From Paracoccus albus (lineage in GTDB: Bacteria; Pseudomonadota; Alphaproteobacteria; Rhodobacterales; Rhodobacteraceae): a stretch of DNA of 64,000 nucleotides. The DNA is taken from NCBI RefSeq assembly GCF_027913035.1, contig NZ_CP115775.1:2564501-2628500 (forward strand). The letters are read 5' to 3'. Positions 44,696 through 54,159 of the stretch are shown piece after piece. Made by a program: the position numbers and the translations under genes. The notes below the pieces were generated by a model. The model did no database searches. It was not told the DNA's origin and saw nothing but the letters and a program-made list of their open reading frames with translations. Position 1 is the first letter of the stretch; the number at the start of each line of letters is the position of its first letter.

Positions 44696-45694
44696 ATGGA
44701 TTTCGGGTTCACCGACGAACAGACCATGCTGGGCGAAAGCCTCGCCCGCACGCTGGAGCGGGGCGGGGACGCCGCCGCCCTGTCCGAACTGGGCGCGGGC
44801 CTTGCCCTGATGACCGAAGAGGCGGGCGGCTTTGGCGGCACCGGGCCGGACATCCTGATGGTGTTCCGCACCCTTGGCCGCGCCGCCGCCGTCACACCGC
44901 TGCTCGACAGCGTGGTGCTGGGCGCGGGCATCCTGTCCGCCGCGGGCGAGGCCGATCTGGCCGAGGCCGCCGCCAGCGGCGAGGCCCGCATCGCGGTGGC
45001 GCTTGACGAACCCGGCCAGCGCTATGACGGCAACGTGTCGACCCTCGCCGAGGGCGAGCGGCTGACCGGCGAGAAATCGCTGGTGCCGGGGGCCGAGGAT
45101 GCGACCCATCTGATCGTCAAGGCGACCGACGGGCTGTGGCTGGTCGAGGCCGGGGCCGAGGGGCTGGGCCTGCGCGGCTATGCCCTGATGGATGGCGGCC
45201 GCGCGACCGAGGTCACGCTGAAGGGCACCCCCGCCCGCCGCATCGGCGACGCCGCGCTGCTGGACCGGCCGCTGGCGGCGGCGATCCTTGCGGTCTGCGC
45301 CGACGCGCTGGGGGCGATGGAAAAGGCGGTCGAGTTGACCACCGACTACCTCAAGACCCGCAAGCAGTTCGGCCGGCCGATCGGCTCGTTCCAGGCGCTC
45401 CAGCACCGCATGGCCGACCTGCTGACCGAGGTCGAGCAGGCGCGTTCGGCGGTGTGGAACCTGGCCGGGAACATCGACACCGCCGACCGCGACCGTCATG
45501 TGGCGGCGACGAAATCGCTGCTGGGCCGGGTCGCGCTGTATGTGGCCGAGGAAACCATCCAGCTACATGGCGGCATCGGCATGACCGAGGAATACGAGCT
45601 GGCCCCCCTCGCCCGCCGCCTGCTGGCCGCCGATGCGCGGTTCGGCGACAGCGACCATCACCTCGAACGCTTCATCGCGGCCAGCGCGGCATGA
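44696..45694 (+). CDS. pimD: Acyl-CoA dehydrogenase, PimD-like small subunit
   Basis: A 332-residue dehydrogenase, shorter than the usual 380 because the N-terminal helical domain and middle sheet are reduced. The C-terminal flavin domain is well kept (KAVELTTDYLKTRKQFGRPI, GSFQALQHRMADLLTEVEQA, then ETIQLHGGIGMTEEYELAPL). It probably forms a heteromer with the PimC-like protein, as in other two-gene dehydrogenases for dicarboxylates, steroids or odd acids. Its stop overlaps the thioesterase start by 4 nt (ATGA). Confidence 0.85.
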   Translation: MDFGFTDEQTMLGESLARTLERGGDAAALSELGAGLALMTEEAGGFGGTGPDILMVFRTLGRAAAVTPLLDSVVLGAGILSAAGEADLAEAAASGEARIAVALDEPGQRYDGNVSTLAEGERLTGEKSLVPGAEDATHLIVKATDGLWLVEAGAEGLGLRGYALMDGGRATEVTLKGTPARRIGDAALLDRPLAAAILAVCADALGAMEKAVELTTDYLKTRKQFGRPIGSFQALQHRMADLLTEVEQARSAVWNLAGNIDTADRDRHVAATKSLLGRVALYVAEETIQLHGGIGMTEEYELAPLARRLLAADARFGDSDHHLERFIAASAA

Positions 45695-46125
45695 GCGACG
45701 GCGGCATCATTCAGGGCGAGACCGGCGCGCAGCGTATGGTCGGCTATGTGCTCGACGTGGGCCAGCCGGACCGCCGCGCCCGCTGCCGGCTGGTCCTGGA
45801 CGAGCGCCACACCAACCGCCACGGCGTGCTGCATGGCGGAATCGCGGGGATGCTGCTGGACAGCGCGGCGGGCGCCACCGCCAGCCTGACCGTCGATGAC
45901 AGCGGCCGCCAGCCCTTCCTGACCGTCTCGCTGAACATCGACTTCGTCGGCCCGGCGCGGCATGGCGGCGTCACCGCGACCGGCCGCGTGGTCGGGGGCG
46001 GGCGCAGCCTACTGTTCGTCTCGGCCGAGCTGGTCCATGACGACGGCACCCTGATCGCCACCGCCAGCGGGATCTTCAAGCGCGTCCCCGCCGCCGCCCA
46101 AAGCCGCCCGAAGGACAGCCCATGA
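45691..46125 (+). CDS. PaaI-type hotdog thioesterase
   Basis: A 144-residue hotdog-fold protein with the PaaI signature NRHGVLHGGIAGMLLDSAAG, where the Asp is the likely catalytic residue, and the strand LTVSLNIDFVGPARHGGVTA. It probably hydrolyses dead-end acyl-CoA to free CoA during catabolism. The start is the ATGA overlap with the dehydrogenase, and its end overlaps the next gene by 4 nt. The gene was taken from ATG 45691, which sits inside a longer open frame that shadows the dehydrogenase. Confidence 0.9.
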   Translation: MSDGGIIQGETGAQRMVGYVLDVGQPDRRARCRLVLDERHTNRHGVLHGGIAGMLLDSAAGATASLTVDDSGRQPFLTVSLNIDFVGPARHGGVTATGRVVGGGRSLLFVSAELVHDDGTLIATASGIFKRVPAAAQSRPKDSP

Positions 46126-46949
46126 CCGCCCCGCAGGCCGACGCCCTGATCGAGGATTGCGGCGATTACCTGCGGGTGACGCTGTCGAACCCCGGCCGCC
46201 GCAATGCGCTGGCCCCCGCCATGTATGCCCGCCTGCGCGAGGCGCTGGCGCAGGCCGCGGCGCAGGATCGACTGGGCGCCGTGGTGCTGACCGGGGCCGA
46301 GGGTTATTTCTGCGCCGGCGGCGACCTGAACGCGCTGGCCACCCGCGCGGCCATGCCCCGGGATGAACGCCGCGCCCGGATCGAGGATCTGCACGCCACC
46401 ATCCGCGCCATCCGCGCCTGCCCGCGCCCGGTCATCGCCGCCGTCGAAGGCGGGGCGGCCGGGGCGGGGCTGTCGATTGCGCTGGCCTGCGACCTGCTGG
46501 TCGCGGCCGAGGATGCCAGCTTTGCCGCCGCCTATGTCCGCGTCGGGCTGGTGCCCGATGGCGGGCTGACCGCCTCGCTGGCGCGCAGGGTGCCGGCGGG
46601 CTTTGCCGCCCGCATGTGCCTGACCGGCGATCCCGTCCCCGCCGCGAGCTTTGCGGCCATGGGCGTGGTGACCGACCTCGTCGCGCCGGGGCAGGCGTTG
46701 GCCCATGCCGCCGCCTTGGCCGCGCGCATGGCGCAGGGCCCGGCCACCGCCCAGGGCGCGATCAAAAAGCTTCTCACCGCCGCCCGCGAGGGAGATTTTG
46801 ACTCTCAACTGGACCGCGAGGCCGAGGCCATGGCCGATGCGCTGGCCGCCCCCGAGGCCGCCGCCGGCCTGACCGCCCGCCTGAACCGCACGACGCCCGA
46901 TTTCGGCCGCGGCAGCTCTGGCGCCGACAAGAAGGAACCCCGCCCATGA
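46122..46949 (+). CDS. Enoyl-CoA hydratase/isomerase family protein
   Basis: A 275-residue crotonase. The oxyanion-hole regions are GYFCAGGDLNALATRA and EGGAAGAGLSIALACDLLVA, and the segment VRVGLVPDGGLTASLARRVP lacks the second Glu of classical hydratases (Asp follows Pro), so it may act as an isomerase or on a special substrate. Start and stop overlap both neighbours by 4 nt. In pim-like operons the equivalent is PimE. Confidence 0.9.
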   Translation: MTAPQADALIEDCGDYLRVTLSNPGRRNALAPAMYARLREALAQAAAQDRLGAVVLTGAEGYFCAGGDLNALATRAAMPRDERRARIEDLHATIRAIRACPRPVIAAVEGGAAGAGLSIALACDLLVAAEDASFAAAYVRVGLVPDGGLTASLARRVPAGFAARMCLTGDPVPAASFAAMGVVTDLVAPGQALAHAAALAARMAQGPATAQGAIKKLLTAAREGDFDSQLDREAEAMADALAAPEAAAGLTARLNRTTPDFGRGSSGADKKEPRP

Positions 46950-48466
46950 CCCTGACCCGCGTTCACGACCTGCTCGACATCCAGCGCTGCACCCGCCCGG
47001 ACGCGCCCGCGCTGCGCGATGACGGCGGCAGCACCTATAGCTATGCCGAACTGGCCGACGCCGTGGAGGTGCTGGCCACGGAACTGCAGGCGCGCGACCT
47101 GCGCCCCGGCGACCGGCTGCTGATCCTGGCCGAAAACTGTGCGGCGCTGGTCGGGCTGCTGATGGCAACGTCGCGCCTTGATGCTGTGGCCGTACCGGTC
47201 AACGCCCGCATGACCGAACACGAGCTGCACCGCATCGCGGAACATGCCGACCCGCGCCTGACCGTCTATCTGAACCATGTCTCGCCGCAGGCCGGCACCC
47301 ATGCCGAGATCGCGGGCGCGGCCGGGTGGGACACGCCGCTTGGCAAGCTGTCGATCGCCGGCCCGCACCCATCCGCCACGCCCGAGCCGGTAGCCGAAGG
47401 CGCCGCGCAGACAGCGGTGATCCTTTACACCACCGGCTCGACCGGGACGCCCAAGGGCGTCATGCTCAGCCACGCCAACCTGCTGTTTGGCGGCCAGACC
47501 TCGGCCCGGATGCGAGAGATCGCCTCGGACGACCTGATCCTGGGCGTGCTGCCGATGACGCATGTCTTCGGCCTGACCTCGATGATGATCGCCAGCACCG
47601 TCGCCGGTGCCGAGCTGTGGCTGTTCCCGCGCTTCTCGGCCCCGGCCGTGGTCGAGGCCCTGCAATCCGGCGTCAGCGTCCTTCCTGCGGTCCCGCAGAT
47701 GCACGCGCTGATCATGGACGAGGTCAGCAAAAGCGGCAGGGGCCGCCTGCCGCCGGGGCGGCTGCGCTATGTCTCTTCGGGCGCGGCGCCGCTGGACCCC
47801 GACTGGAAGCGGCGGGCCGAAGCGTTCTACGGCGTGGCGCTGCAGAACGGCTATGGCCTGACCGAAACGACCGCAGGCGTCACCCTGACCACCAACCCGC
47901 ACGGCGTGCCCGATGTCAGCGTTGGCCCGGCCCTGCCCGGCGTGGATCTGCGCCTGCGCAATGTCGGCGCCGATGGCGTGGGCGAGATCCAGACCCGCGG
48001 CCCGCATGTCATGCCCGGCTATTTCCGCAACCCCGAGGCCACCGCCGCGGCCTTCGATGCCGAGGGCTTTCTGTGCACCGGCGATCTGGGCCGCATCGAC
48101 AGCGACGGCAATTTGCACATCGCCGGCCGCTCGCGCGAGCTGATCATCCGGGGCGGCTTCAACGTCTATCCCCCCGAGGTCGAGGCCGCGCTGAACGACC
48201 ACCCCCGCGTGGTCCAGACCGCCGTGATCGGCCGCAAGGTCGAGGGCGGCAACGAGGAGGTCTTGGCCTTCTGCCAGGCCGACGATCCCGCCGTGGTCAG
48301 CGAAGCCGACCTGCGCGAGCACGTGGCCGAGCGTCTCTCGCCCTACAAGCGGCCCTCGCGCATCATCGTGACAACGGCGTTGCCGACCTCGCCCAACGGC
48401 AAGATCCTCAAGCAGAAGCTGATCGAGACGTTCCGCGATGCGCTCGACACCAAGGAGGAAGGATGA
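46946..48466 (+). CDS. AMP-dependent acyl-CoA synthetase/ligase
   Basis: A 506-residue adenylate-forming ligase with the P-loop ILYTTGSTGTPKGVMLSHAN, YGLTETTAGVTLTTNPHG, the hinge region GDLGRIDSDGNLHIAGRSRE and the C-terminal catalytic Lys in TSPNGKILKQKL. It activates the imported acid to its CoA ester at the cost of ATP. Start and stop overlap the adjacent genes by 4 nt. It could be the PimA-type ligase of this locus. Confidence 0.92.
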   Translation: MTLTRVHDLLDIQRCTRPDAPALRDDGGSTYSYAELADAVEVLATELQARDLRPGDRLLILAENCAALVGLLMATSRLDAVAVPVNARMTEHELHRIAEHADPRLTVYLNHVSPQAGTHAEIAGAAGWDTPLGKLSIAGPHPSATPEPVAEGAAQTAVILYTTGSTGTPKGVMLSHANLLFGGQTSARMREIASDDLILGVLPMTHVFGLTSMMIASTVAGAELWLFPRFSAPAVVEALQSGVSVLPAVPQMHALIMDEVSKSGRGRLPPGRLRYVSSGAAPLDPDWKRRAEAFYGVALQNGYGLTETTAGVTLTTNPHGVPDVSVGPALPGVDLRLRNVGADGVGEIQTRGPHVMPGYFRNPEATAAAFDAEGFLCTGDLGRIDSDGNLHIAGRSRELIIRGGFNVYPPEVEAALNDHPRVVQTAVIGRKVEGGNEEVLAFCQADDPAVVSEADLREHVAERLSPYKRPSRIIVTTALPTSPNGKILKQKLIETFRDALDTKEEG

Positions 48467-50118
48467 GCACGATCGAACGCGAATCGATGGAATTCGACGT
48501 GGTGATCGTCGGGGCGGGGCCTGCGGGCCTGTCGGCGGCGATCCGCCTGAAGCAGATCGACCCGGACCTGAACGTGGTGGTGCTGGAAAAGGGCTCCGAG
48601 GTCGGGGCCCATATCCTGTCGGGCGCGGTGCTGGACCCGGTGGGCCTGAATGCCCTGATCCCCGACTGGAAGGACAAGGGCGCGCCGGTGAAGACGGCCG
48701 TCACCTCGGACAGCTTCGTGGTGCTGGGGCCGGCGGGCTCGGCGCGCATCCCGAACTGGCCGATGCCGCGGCTGATGTCGAACCACGGCAACTACATCGT
48801 CAGCATGGGCAACGTCTGTCGCTGGCTGGCCGAGCAGGCCGAAGGACTGGGCGTGGAAATCTTCCCCGGCATGGCGGCCTCCGAGCTGGTGATGGACGGC
48901 GACCGCGTGGCCGGCGTCGTCGCGGGCGAGATGGGCAAGAACCCCGACGGCACCCCTGGCCCGTCCTATGAGCCGGGCATGGAACTGCGCGGCAAATACG
49001 TCATGATCGCCGAGGGCGTACGCGGGTCTTTAGCCAAGCAGCTGATCGAGACATACGACCTGTCCGCCGGACACGAGCCGCAGAAGTTCGGCATCGGCAT
49101 GAAGGAGATCTGGGAGATCGACCCGGCCAAGCACAAGCCGGGCACGGTCGTCCACACCATGGGCTGGCCGCTGGGCAAGAACGCGGGCGGCGGGTCCTTC
49201 ATCTACCACGCCGAGAACAACCAGGTCTTCATCGGCTTCGTGGTCCACCTGAACTACGAGAACCCGTATCTCTACCCCTACGCCGAGTTCCAGCGCTTCA
49301 AGCACCACCCGGCCATCGCGGAGCTGCTGGAAGGCGGCAAGCGCGTGGCCTATGGCGCCCGCGCGATTTCCGAAGGCGGCTGGCAGTCGCTGCCGAAGAT
49401 GACGGTGCCGGGCGCGCTGCTGCTGGGCTGCTCGGCGGGAATGGTCAACGTTCCCCGCATCAAGGGCAACCACAACGCCATGCTGTCGGGGATCGCGGCG
49501 GCGAACGCGGCCGCGGCGGCCATCTCCGCGGGACGCGAGGGCGACGAGCTGGTCGAGTACGAACAGGATGTCCGCACGGGCCTCATCGCCCATGACCTCA
49601 AGCGCGTCCGCAACGTCAAGCCCGCCTGGTCGCGCACCGGCATGGTGGGCAGCCTGATGCTGGGCGGCATGGACATGTGGGTCGCCAGCCTCTTCAACCG
49701 CAACATCCTGCGCACCTGGAAGCACGGCAAGACCGACGCCGCCGCGACCCGGCCCGCGAAGAACTATCGCCCGATCGACTACCCGAAGCCCGACGGCAAG
49801 CTGTCGTTCGACCGGCTGACCAACGTGGCCTTTTCCTTCACCAACCACGAGGAAAGCCAACCCTGCCACCTGAAGCTGAAGGACCCCACGGTCCCGATCC
49901 GGGTGAACCTGCCGGAATACGCCGAGCCGGCGCAGCGCTATTGCCCGGCCGGCGTCTACGAGGTGGTCGAGGACAAGTCGGTGCCCGAAGGTGCGCGCTT
50001 CGTGATCAACTTCCAGAACTGCGTCCACTGCAAGACCTGCGACATCAAGGACCCGTCGCAGAACATCGTCTGGACCACGCCGCAGGGCGGCGACGGGCCG
50101 AACTATCCCAACATGTAA
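48463..50118 (+). CDS. etfD: Electron transfer flavoprotein-ubiquinone oxidoreductase
   Basis: A 551-residue ETF-QO. FAD is bound by VVIVGAGPAGLSAAIRLKQI near residue 13. The ubiquinone/membrane region lies in the middle (KNAGGGSFIYHAENNQVFIG), and the C-terminal 4Fe-4S site has Cys in RYCPAGVYEV and NCVHCKTCDIKDP. It carries electrons from ETF into the quinone pool at the membrane. AAGGAGGAAGG precedes ATG 48463, which overlaps the ligase stop. Being part of the operon, it supplies the sink for the three dehydrogenases here. Confidence 0.96.
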   Translation: MSTIERESMEFDVVIVGAGPAGLSAAIRLKQIDPDLNVVVLEKGSEVGAHILSGAVLDPVGLNALIPDWKDKGAPVKTAVTSDSFVVLGPAGSARIPNWPMPRLMSNHGNYIVSMGNVCRWLAEQAEGLGVEIFPGMAASELVMDGDRVAGVVAGEMGKNPDGTPGPSYEPGMELRGKYVMIAEGVRGSLAKQLIETYDLSAGHEPQKFGIGMKEIWEIDPAKHKPGTVVHTMGWPLGKNAGGGSFIYHAENNQVFIGFVVHLNYENPYLYPYAEFQRFKHHPAIAELLEGGKRVAYGARAISEGGWQSLPKMTVPGALLLGCSAGMVNVPRIKGNHNAMLSGIAAANAAAAAISAGREGDELVEYEQDVRTGLIAHDLKRVRNVKPAWSRTGMVGSLMLGGMDMWVASLFNRNILRTWKHGKTDAAATRPAKNYRPIDYPKPDGKLSFDRLTNVAFSFTNHEESQPCHLKLKDPTVPIRVNLPEYAEPAQRYCPAGVYEVVEDKSVPEGARFVINFQNCVHCKTCDIKDPSQNIVWTTPQGGDGPNYPNM

Positions 50119-50208
50119 GAAGGCCGGTGCCTCGCGACCCCAAGATAGGCCTGGCATGACCACCGTAATGCTTATTGAACTCGCCTGATGGAGATAGGAG
50201 AAACCACC

Positions 50209-51402
50209 ATGAAGATGGACCGCATCGGCAGCTTCCGCTGGGAAGACCCCTTCCTGCTGGAAGACGAACTGACCGAGGAAGAGCGCATGATCCGCGACAC
50301 CGCGCGGAGCTATGCCCAAGGCCACCTCGCTCCCCGCGTGCGCGAGGCCTTCCGGACCGAGCAGACCGACCGTGCCATCTTCACCGAGATGGGGGAACTG
50401 GGCCTGCTGGGCGTCACCATCCCCGAGGAGTTCGGGGGCACCGGTGCGGGCTATGTGAGCTACGGCCTTGTCGCGCGCGAGGTCGAACGGGTGGATTCGG
50501 GCTACCGATCCATGATGTCGGTGCAGGCGTCCCTGGTCATGCACCCGATCAACGCCTATGGGTCCGAGGAGCAGCGGCGCAAGTACCTGCCGAAGCTCTG
50601 TTCGGGCGAATGGGTGGGCTGCTTCGGCCTGACCGAGCCGGATGCGGGCTCGGACCCCGGCGGCATGAAGACCACCGCGAAAAAGACCCCCGGCGGCTAC
50701 CGGCTGAACGGGTCCAAGATGTGGATCACCAACAGCCCCATCGCGGATGTCTTCGTCGTCTGGGCCAAGTCCGACGCGCATGGCGGCAAGATCCGTGGCT
50801 TCGTGCTGGAAAAAGGCATGAAGGGCCTCTCGGCGCCGAAGATCGAGGGCAAGCTGTCCTTGCGGGCGAGCGTCACCGGCGAGATCGTCATGGACGAGGT
50901 CGAGGTGGGCGAGGACGCGCTTTTGCCGAACGCCGAGGGCCTGGGCGGTCCCTTCGGCTGCCTCAACCGGGCGCGCTACGGCATCGCCTGGGGCGCGATG
51001 GGCGCGGCCGAGGCCTGCTGGCACGCCGCACGCCAGTATGGGCTGGACCGCAAGCAGTTCGGCAAACCGCTCGCGCAGACGCAGCTCCACCAGCTGAAGC
51101 TCGCCAACATGATGACCGAGATCACGCTGGGGCTGAACGCCGCCCTGCGCGTGGGGCGGCTGTTCGAGGCCGGGAAGATGCAGCCCGAGATGATCTCCCT
51201 GATCAAGCGCAACAACTGCGGCAAGGCGCTGGAGATCGCCCGCGTGGCCCGCGACATGCACGGCGGCAACGGCATCTCGGACGAATACCCGGTGATGCGC
51301 CATATGGTGAACTTGGAAACCGTCAATACCTACGAAGGCACCCACGACGTCCACGCCCTGATCCTCGGCCGTGCCCAGACCGGCCTGCAGGCGTTCTTCT
51401 GA
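50209..51402 (+). CDS. gcdH: Glutaryl-CoA dehydrogenase-like acyl-CoA dehydrogenase
   Basis: A 397-residue protein. Arg100 in [16 protein letters not shown] (binds the distal carboxylate in GcdH) and the catalytic Glu376 in [16 protein letters not shown] are the GcdH hallmarks. [20 protein letters not shown] and [20 protein letters not shown] are also typical. It oxidises and decarboxylates glutaryl-CoA to crotonyl-CoA. ATG 50209 follows GGAGAAACCACC; a start 7 codons upstream is possible. It fits as the step after odd-chain dicarboxylates are shortened to glutaryl-CoA. Confidence 0.92.
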   Translation: MKMDRIGSFRWEDPFLLEDELTEEERMIRDTARSYAQGHLAPRVREAFRTEQTDRAIFTEMGELGLLGVTIPEEFGGTGAGYVSYGLVAREVERVDSGYRSMMSVQASLVMHPINAYGSEEQRRKYLPKLCSGEWVGCFGLTEPDAGSDPGGMKTTAKKTPGGYRLNGSKMWITNSPIADVFVVWAKSDAHGGKIRGFVLEKGMKGLSAPKIEGKLSLRASVTGEIVMDEVEVGEDALLPNAEGLGGPFGCLNRARYGIAWGAMGAAEACWHAARQYGLDRKQFGKPLAQTQLHQLKLANMMTEITLGLNAALRVGRLFEAGKMQPEMISLIKRNNCGKALEIARVARDMHGGNGISDEYPVMRHMVNLETVNTYEGTHDVHALILGRAQTGLQAFF

Positions 51403-51414
51403 GGAGATGCAGCC

Positions 51415-51453
51415 ATGAAGCTTCTTGTGCCGGTCAAGCGCGTGATTGACTAG
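51415..51453 (+). pseudogene. etfB: etfB 5' fragment (ETF beta subunit), cut by IS110
   Basis: Twelve codons (MKLLVPVKRVID), preceded by GAGGAGATGCAGCC, are the start of ETF beta. The next codon is the TAG that begins the IS110 copy at 51451. No further etfB or etfA sequence follows the IS, so the gene is lost here, and another etf copy must serve the dehydrogenases. Confidence 0.8.
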
Positions 51454-51465
51454 CAACTGTATCTT

Positions 51466-52425
51466 TCAGGGGTGTCTGTGCTCCCATTCCCGTCGGCTTT
51501 TGCACAGAGCATTGGCGATGATGACGAGCTTGCGCGCGACGGCCGTGACGATGACCTTGTGTGGTTTCCCGGCTTTACGGAGCCGATCAGCGAACGCTTT
51601 GAGTGTCGGGTTATGATGCGAGGCAACCAGCGCTGCCTGGAACATGACATGTCGTAGGGCGCGTCTACCACCGGCGATTGCGCGCTTGCCACGCAACGTT
51701 CCGCTGTCCTGCGCCACTGGTGCCAAACCGGTCAGGGCCGCAGCTTCTTCGCCGGTGAGAGCGCCGAGTTCGGGAAGTTCGGCGATCAGCGTTGAGCTGG
51801 CGACTGGTCCGATGCCGGGAACGGAACGAAGGATCCGCGCGGTGTCCGCGAGATGCCTGTAGCGCCCCAAAAGCTCTGAAATTCTGCTTTCCAACTCGGT
51901 GATCGCAACATCCAACCTCTCCTTCAACTCCACATCGATATCCTCGAACAGCTCTGCCGTTCCCGATTTCTGATGCGCCCGGATCTGCGCCAGAAGCCGC
52001 TTTCGCATCTCGACCACCTGTACCCGTCTGGTGGTCAAGGCCCTGAGAAGACGTAGATGTTCGGCGGGAAGTGTTCGTCCTGCCTCGGGTCTGAAGACCA
52101 AGAAGCGCGCTATGAGTTCGGCATCGATCCTGTCGGTCTTTGCTCGGGTTCCAAGGCTGCGCGCGAAGGCCTTGACCTGGGCCGGCGGCACTTGGCGGGC
52201 CTCGACGCCTGCATCCTGAAGATAGGACCAGAGCCGCCATTCCTGCCCACCCGTCGCTTCGAAACAGACGACGGCTCTCTGGTCGTGAGCGAGATCGGAC
52301 ACCGCGACATGGCCATTATCGGTATTGGGGATGCGATGACGCTGACCGTCCGGAAGGCAGTGAATATCGAGCCAGTCTCGGCTCACATCTATCCCGATGA
52401 TCCGACCGTGTGTTACCTTCTCCAT
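51466..52425 (-). CDS. IS110-family transposase (DEDD), copy B
   Basis: A 319-residue protein identical in translation to copy A, with the same start (after AAGGAGGAGAGC) and the same DEDD and C-terminal domains. It appears intact. Two intact identical copies suggest recent movement or gene conversion. Confidence 0.92.
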   Translation of the reverse strand: MEKVTHGRIIGIDVSRDWLDIHCLPDGQRHRIPNTDNGHVAVSDLAHDQRAVVCFEATGGQEWRLWSYLQDAGVEARQVPPAQVKAFARSLGTRAKTDRIDAELIARFLVFRPEAGRTLPAEHLRLLRALTTRRVQVVEMRKRLLAQIRAHQKSGTAELFEDIDVELKERLDVAITELESRISELLGRYRHLADTARILRSVPGIGPVASSTLIAELPELGALTGEEAAALTGLAPVAQDSGTLRGKRAIAGGRRALRHVMFQAALVASHHNPTLKAFADRLRKAGKPHKVIVTAVARKLVIIANALCKSRREWEHRHP

Positions 52426-52622
52426 GCTCTCCTCCTTCTGATACGCGGTCCCACGAGGGCCGCTGGCAACTGTTCGAGACAATGAAGGAGAGGCGGTGCC
52501 GACAGGCTAAGAAGCGTGGCCATGCCACAAGGGTCAGACGTCGCGCACCACCCCGTCACGGGTCCTGGCCGGGACACGTGACGGGGTCACGCTAGCAGAT
52601 CTACGATACAGAAGGGTCAGGA
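52426..52622 (-). ncRNA. Candidate bridge RNA region of IS110 copy B
   Basis: Identical to the region in copy A, including the 11-bp stem ACCCCGTCACG/CGTGACGGGGT and the repeated AAGGGTCAG. The call is based on the position upstream of an IS110-group transposase. Confidence 0.45.
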
Positions 52623-52634
52623 CTCGTTCTCGTT

Positions 52635-52695
52635 TCATAGCCAGAACATGACGGTTGCTGCGAGGGCGACGGCGGATAGGAATACCTTCGGGCAG
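52635..52695 (-). pseudogene. 3' tail of an IS5-type transposase
   Basis: On the minus strand the last codons read CPKVFLSAVALAATVMFWL and stop at 52635-52637, the usual C-terminus of one IS5 subgroup. Upstream of SCPK the sequence is unrelated. It adjoins IS110 copy B, as the 5' end of what may be the same IS5 type adjoins copy A. Confidence 0.55.
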
Positions 52696-53211
52696 GAGGG
52701 GGACCCGCGCAAGGTTGTCGGTAGGGGCGAAGGGGAGGGGGATCACCCGGCCTGCACGACGACGCGAGGCGGAGGAAGGCCGGGGAAACCCCTTCGCCCC
52801 GTCAAGCCGACGGCCTTGCGTGGGGGAACCGGCGGTTCCCTGACGGACGCACGGAACGTGCGGCCCGGGAAAGCGGGGGCGTTCGGCTCTGTCCGAATCC
52901 CCCCGCAGGACATGGCCCGCCGAGACGGGCCTCAAAGGATCTTCTTCGGTCCAGTTGAAGCCGCCTGACTGGTCAGGTTGCCCACAGGCTGCTGCGCTCG
53001 ATCCCTGGCGTCTCGCTTGCAGCCTGCTTCGGCCCGTGCGGCGCTGCCGTCCCAGGCTGGACAACCTGCCTGGGATCGACCGTTGGGCCATGATCTCAGC
53101 GGTAATGCCGGTGATCGCGTCATGCGGGCGCCTCCCGCCAGGGCCGAGATGGACGGAGCAGGGCGACGAGGACCGACAAAGTCGACATTCGCCTGACTTT
53201 AGACAGTGCCC
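52696..53211. other. Region without recognised gene
   Basis: About 515 bp, GC-rich, with long shadow frames but no family similarity or ribosome site. It contains small palindromes: GGGAACC-GGC-GGTTCCC near 52833 and CCTGAC-TG-GTCAGG at 52964-52977. It may be debris between the IS5 tail and the yedK operon. Confidence 0.5.
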
Positions 53212-53832
53212 TTACTGGGCGTCATCGATGAGTTTCAACGCGCCATCGGGCAGCGGACGCTGCAATTCTTTCGCGTCAGTGCCATTGAGCCAGGCCGACC
53301 ATGCATCAGGCTCCATCAAAATCACGGGCATAGCCTTTGGATGCACCGCCTTCACTTCGGCGTTCGGCCCGCAGGTCAGGAAGGCATAGAGGTCGTCGGT
53401 CGTTTCGCCATCCCTCACCTTGCGAACCGATTTCCAGCCCCGCGTCTCGATGCCCGCGAAAAACATCTGCGCGCCAGCATCTGCGGGCGCAAACCACTGA
53501 TTGCCTTTTCCCTTGCCGAGCGGCTCTGCGAAGGCCGTCACCGGCACCAGACAACGGCACTCTTTGCCCAACCACCGCCGCCAATGTGGGCTGGACAGGT
53601 TGCGCACATTTGTCACGCCTGGATCTCGCTCGGTCTTTAGGGCAAATTTAGGTGAGGGCATTCCCCAGCGAGCTTTGACCAATTCCAGGCCATCCTCGTT
53701 ATGCCGAACTATCGCGCCCAGCTGGTCGGGATAGACCTGGCCGGGCTGAAGATTGCCGGCCCGATCAGCCAGCCCGCTGAACAGTTTGCGCATGGCCTCC
53801 TGGGCGGTGGTGTTGGAGTATAAATTGCACAA
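53212..53832 (-). CDS. yedK: SOS response-associated peptidase (HMCES/YedK family)
   Basis: The start is TTG 53832, because it gives Met-Cys at the N-terminus (MCNLYSNTTAQEAMRKLF). Cys2 becomes the N-terminal residue that crosslinks to abasic sites in single-stranded DNA. A longer ATG frame exists but would bury this Cys. Other family blocks are ARWGMPSPKF, TNVRNLSSPHWRRWLGKECR, CLVPVTAFAEP, and HPKAMPVILMEPDAWSAWL with the catalytic His. The 206-residue length is normal. It lies 4 bp behind a zinc-ribbon gene and probably shares its LexA-controlled promoter. Confidence 0.92.
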   Translation of the reverse strand: MCNLYSNTTAQEAMRKLFSGLADRAGNLQPGQVYPDQLGAIVRHNEDGLELVKARWGMPSPKFALKTERDPGVTNVRNLSSPHWRRWLGKECRCLVPVTAFAEPLGKGKGNQWFAPADAGAQMFFAGIETRGWKSVRKVRDGETTDDLYAFLTCGPNAEVKAVHPKAMPVILMEPDAWSAWLNGTDAKELQRPLPDGALKLIDDAQ

Positions 53833-53836
53833 TTTC

Positions 53837-54154
53837 TCACGCCTTTTCGTCGCGCCAGATCCAGCGAACAACCTGCTTGACGGGACGGCGGACCGTCAAG
53901 CCGTCCTGTAACTCGGTCGCAGACGGCACAATCCAGTGAATATCCATCCATTCGCGGCGGCGGCATTTCGAGCAAATGAATGGCGGCACTAGCAGATCAT
54001 GATCCGGGCCAAGAACCTTGATGAGATCATGAGCCCAATAACGGCAGGCACGCCCGCAGCCGGTGCAGGTCACGAGCGCCAGCCGCCCCGAATGCTCGAT
54101 GTGCCGCAAGGTGCGGTTTCGGAACTTGTTGGCAGATGGATGACCCGCTGGCAT
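53837..54154 (-). CDS. Small zinc-ribbon protein, SOS-linked
   Basis: A protein of ~105 residues with two CxxC-type pairs (TCTGCGRAC and ICSKCRRREW) that could bind zinc, and a basic C-terminus (TVRRPVKQVVRWIWRDEKA). No family name is known to me. It is 4 bp upstream of yedK on the same strand. The first ATG of the frame (54190) precedes a LexA box that overlaps the N-terminal codons, so ATG 54154 or a later start is more likely. It probably takes part in DNA damage handling with YedK (inference). Confidence 0.6.
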   Translation of the reverse strand: MPAGHPSANKFRNRTLRHIEHSGRLALVTCTGCGRACRYWAHDLIKVLGPDHDLLVPPFICSKCRRREWMDIHWIVPSATELQDGLTVRRPVKQVVRWIWRDEKA

Positions 54155-54159
54155 GTCCG

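Larger units (their letters stand above)
51451..52622 (-). mobile_element. IS110-group element, copy B
   Basis: Same length and sequence as copy A (21731-22902) and the same orientation; the two are 29,720 bp apart. The left end is within etfB. The right end abuts the 3' tail of an IS5-type transposase gene. The 197-bp non-coding end (52426-52622) holds the same hairpin, at 52550-52560 and 52577-52587. Confidence 0.88.

Noticed and set aside
49030..51456. An 808-codon open frame on the minus strand
   Set aside because: It is the shadow of ETF-QO and the GcdH gene on the plus strand.
52534..53091. A 185-codon minus-strand frame between IS110 and yedK
   Set aside because: It crosses the IS5 tail in the wrong frame and shows only Arg/Pro-rich shadow sequence.
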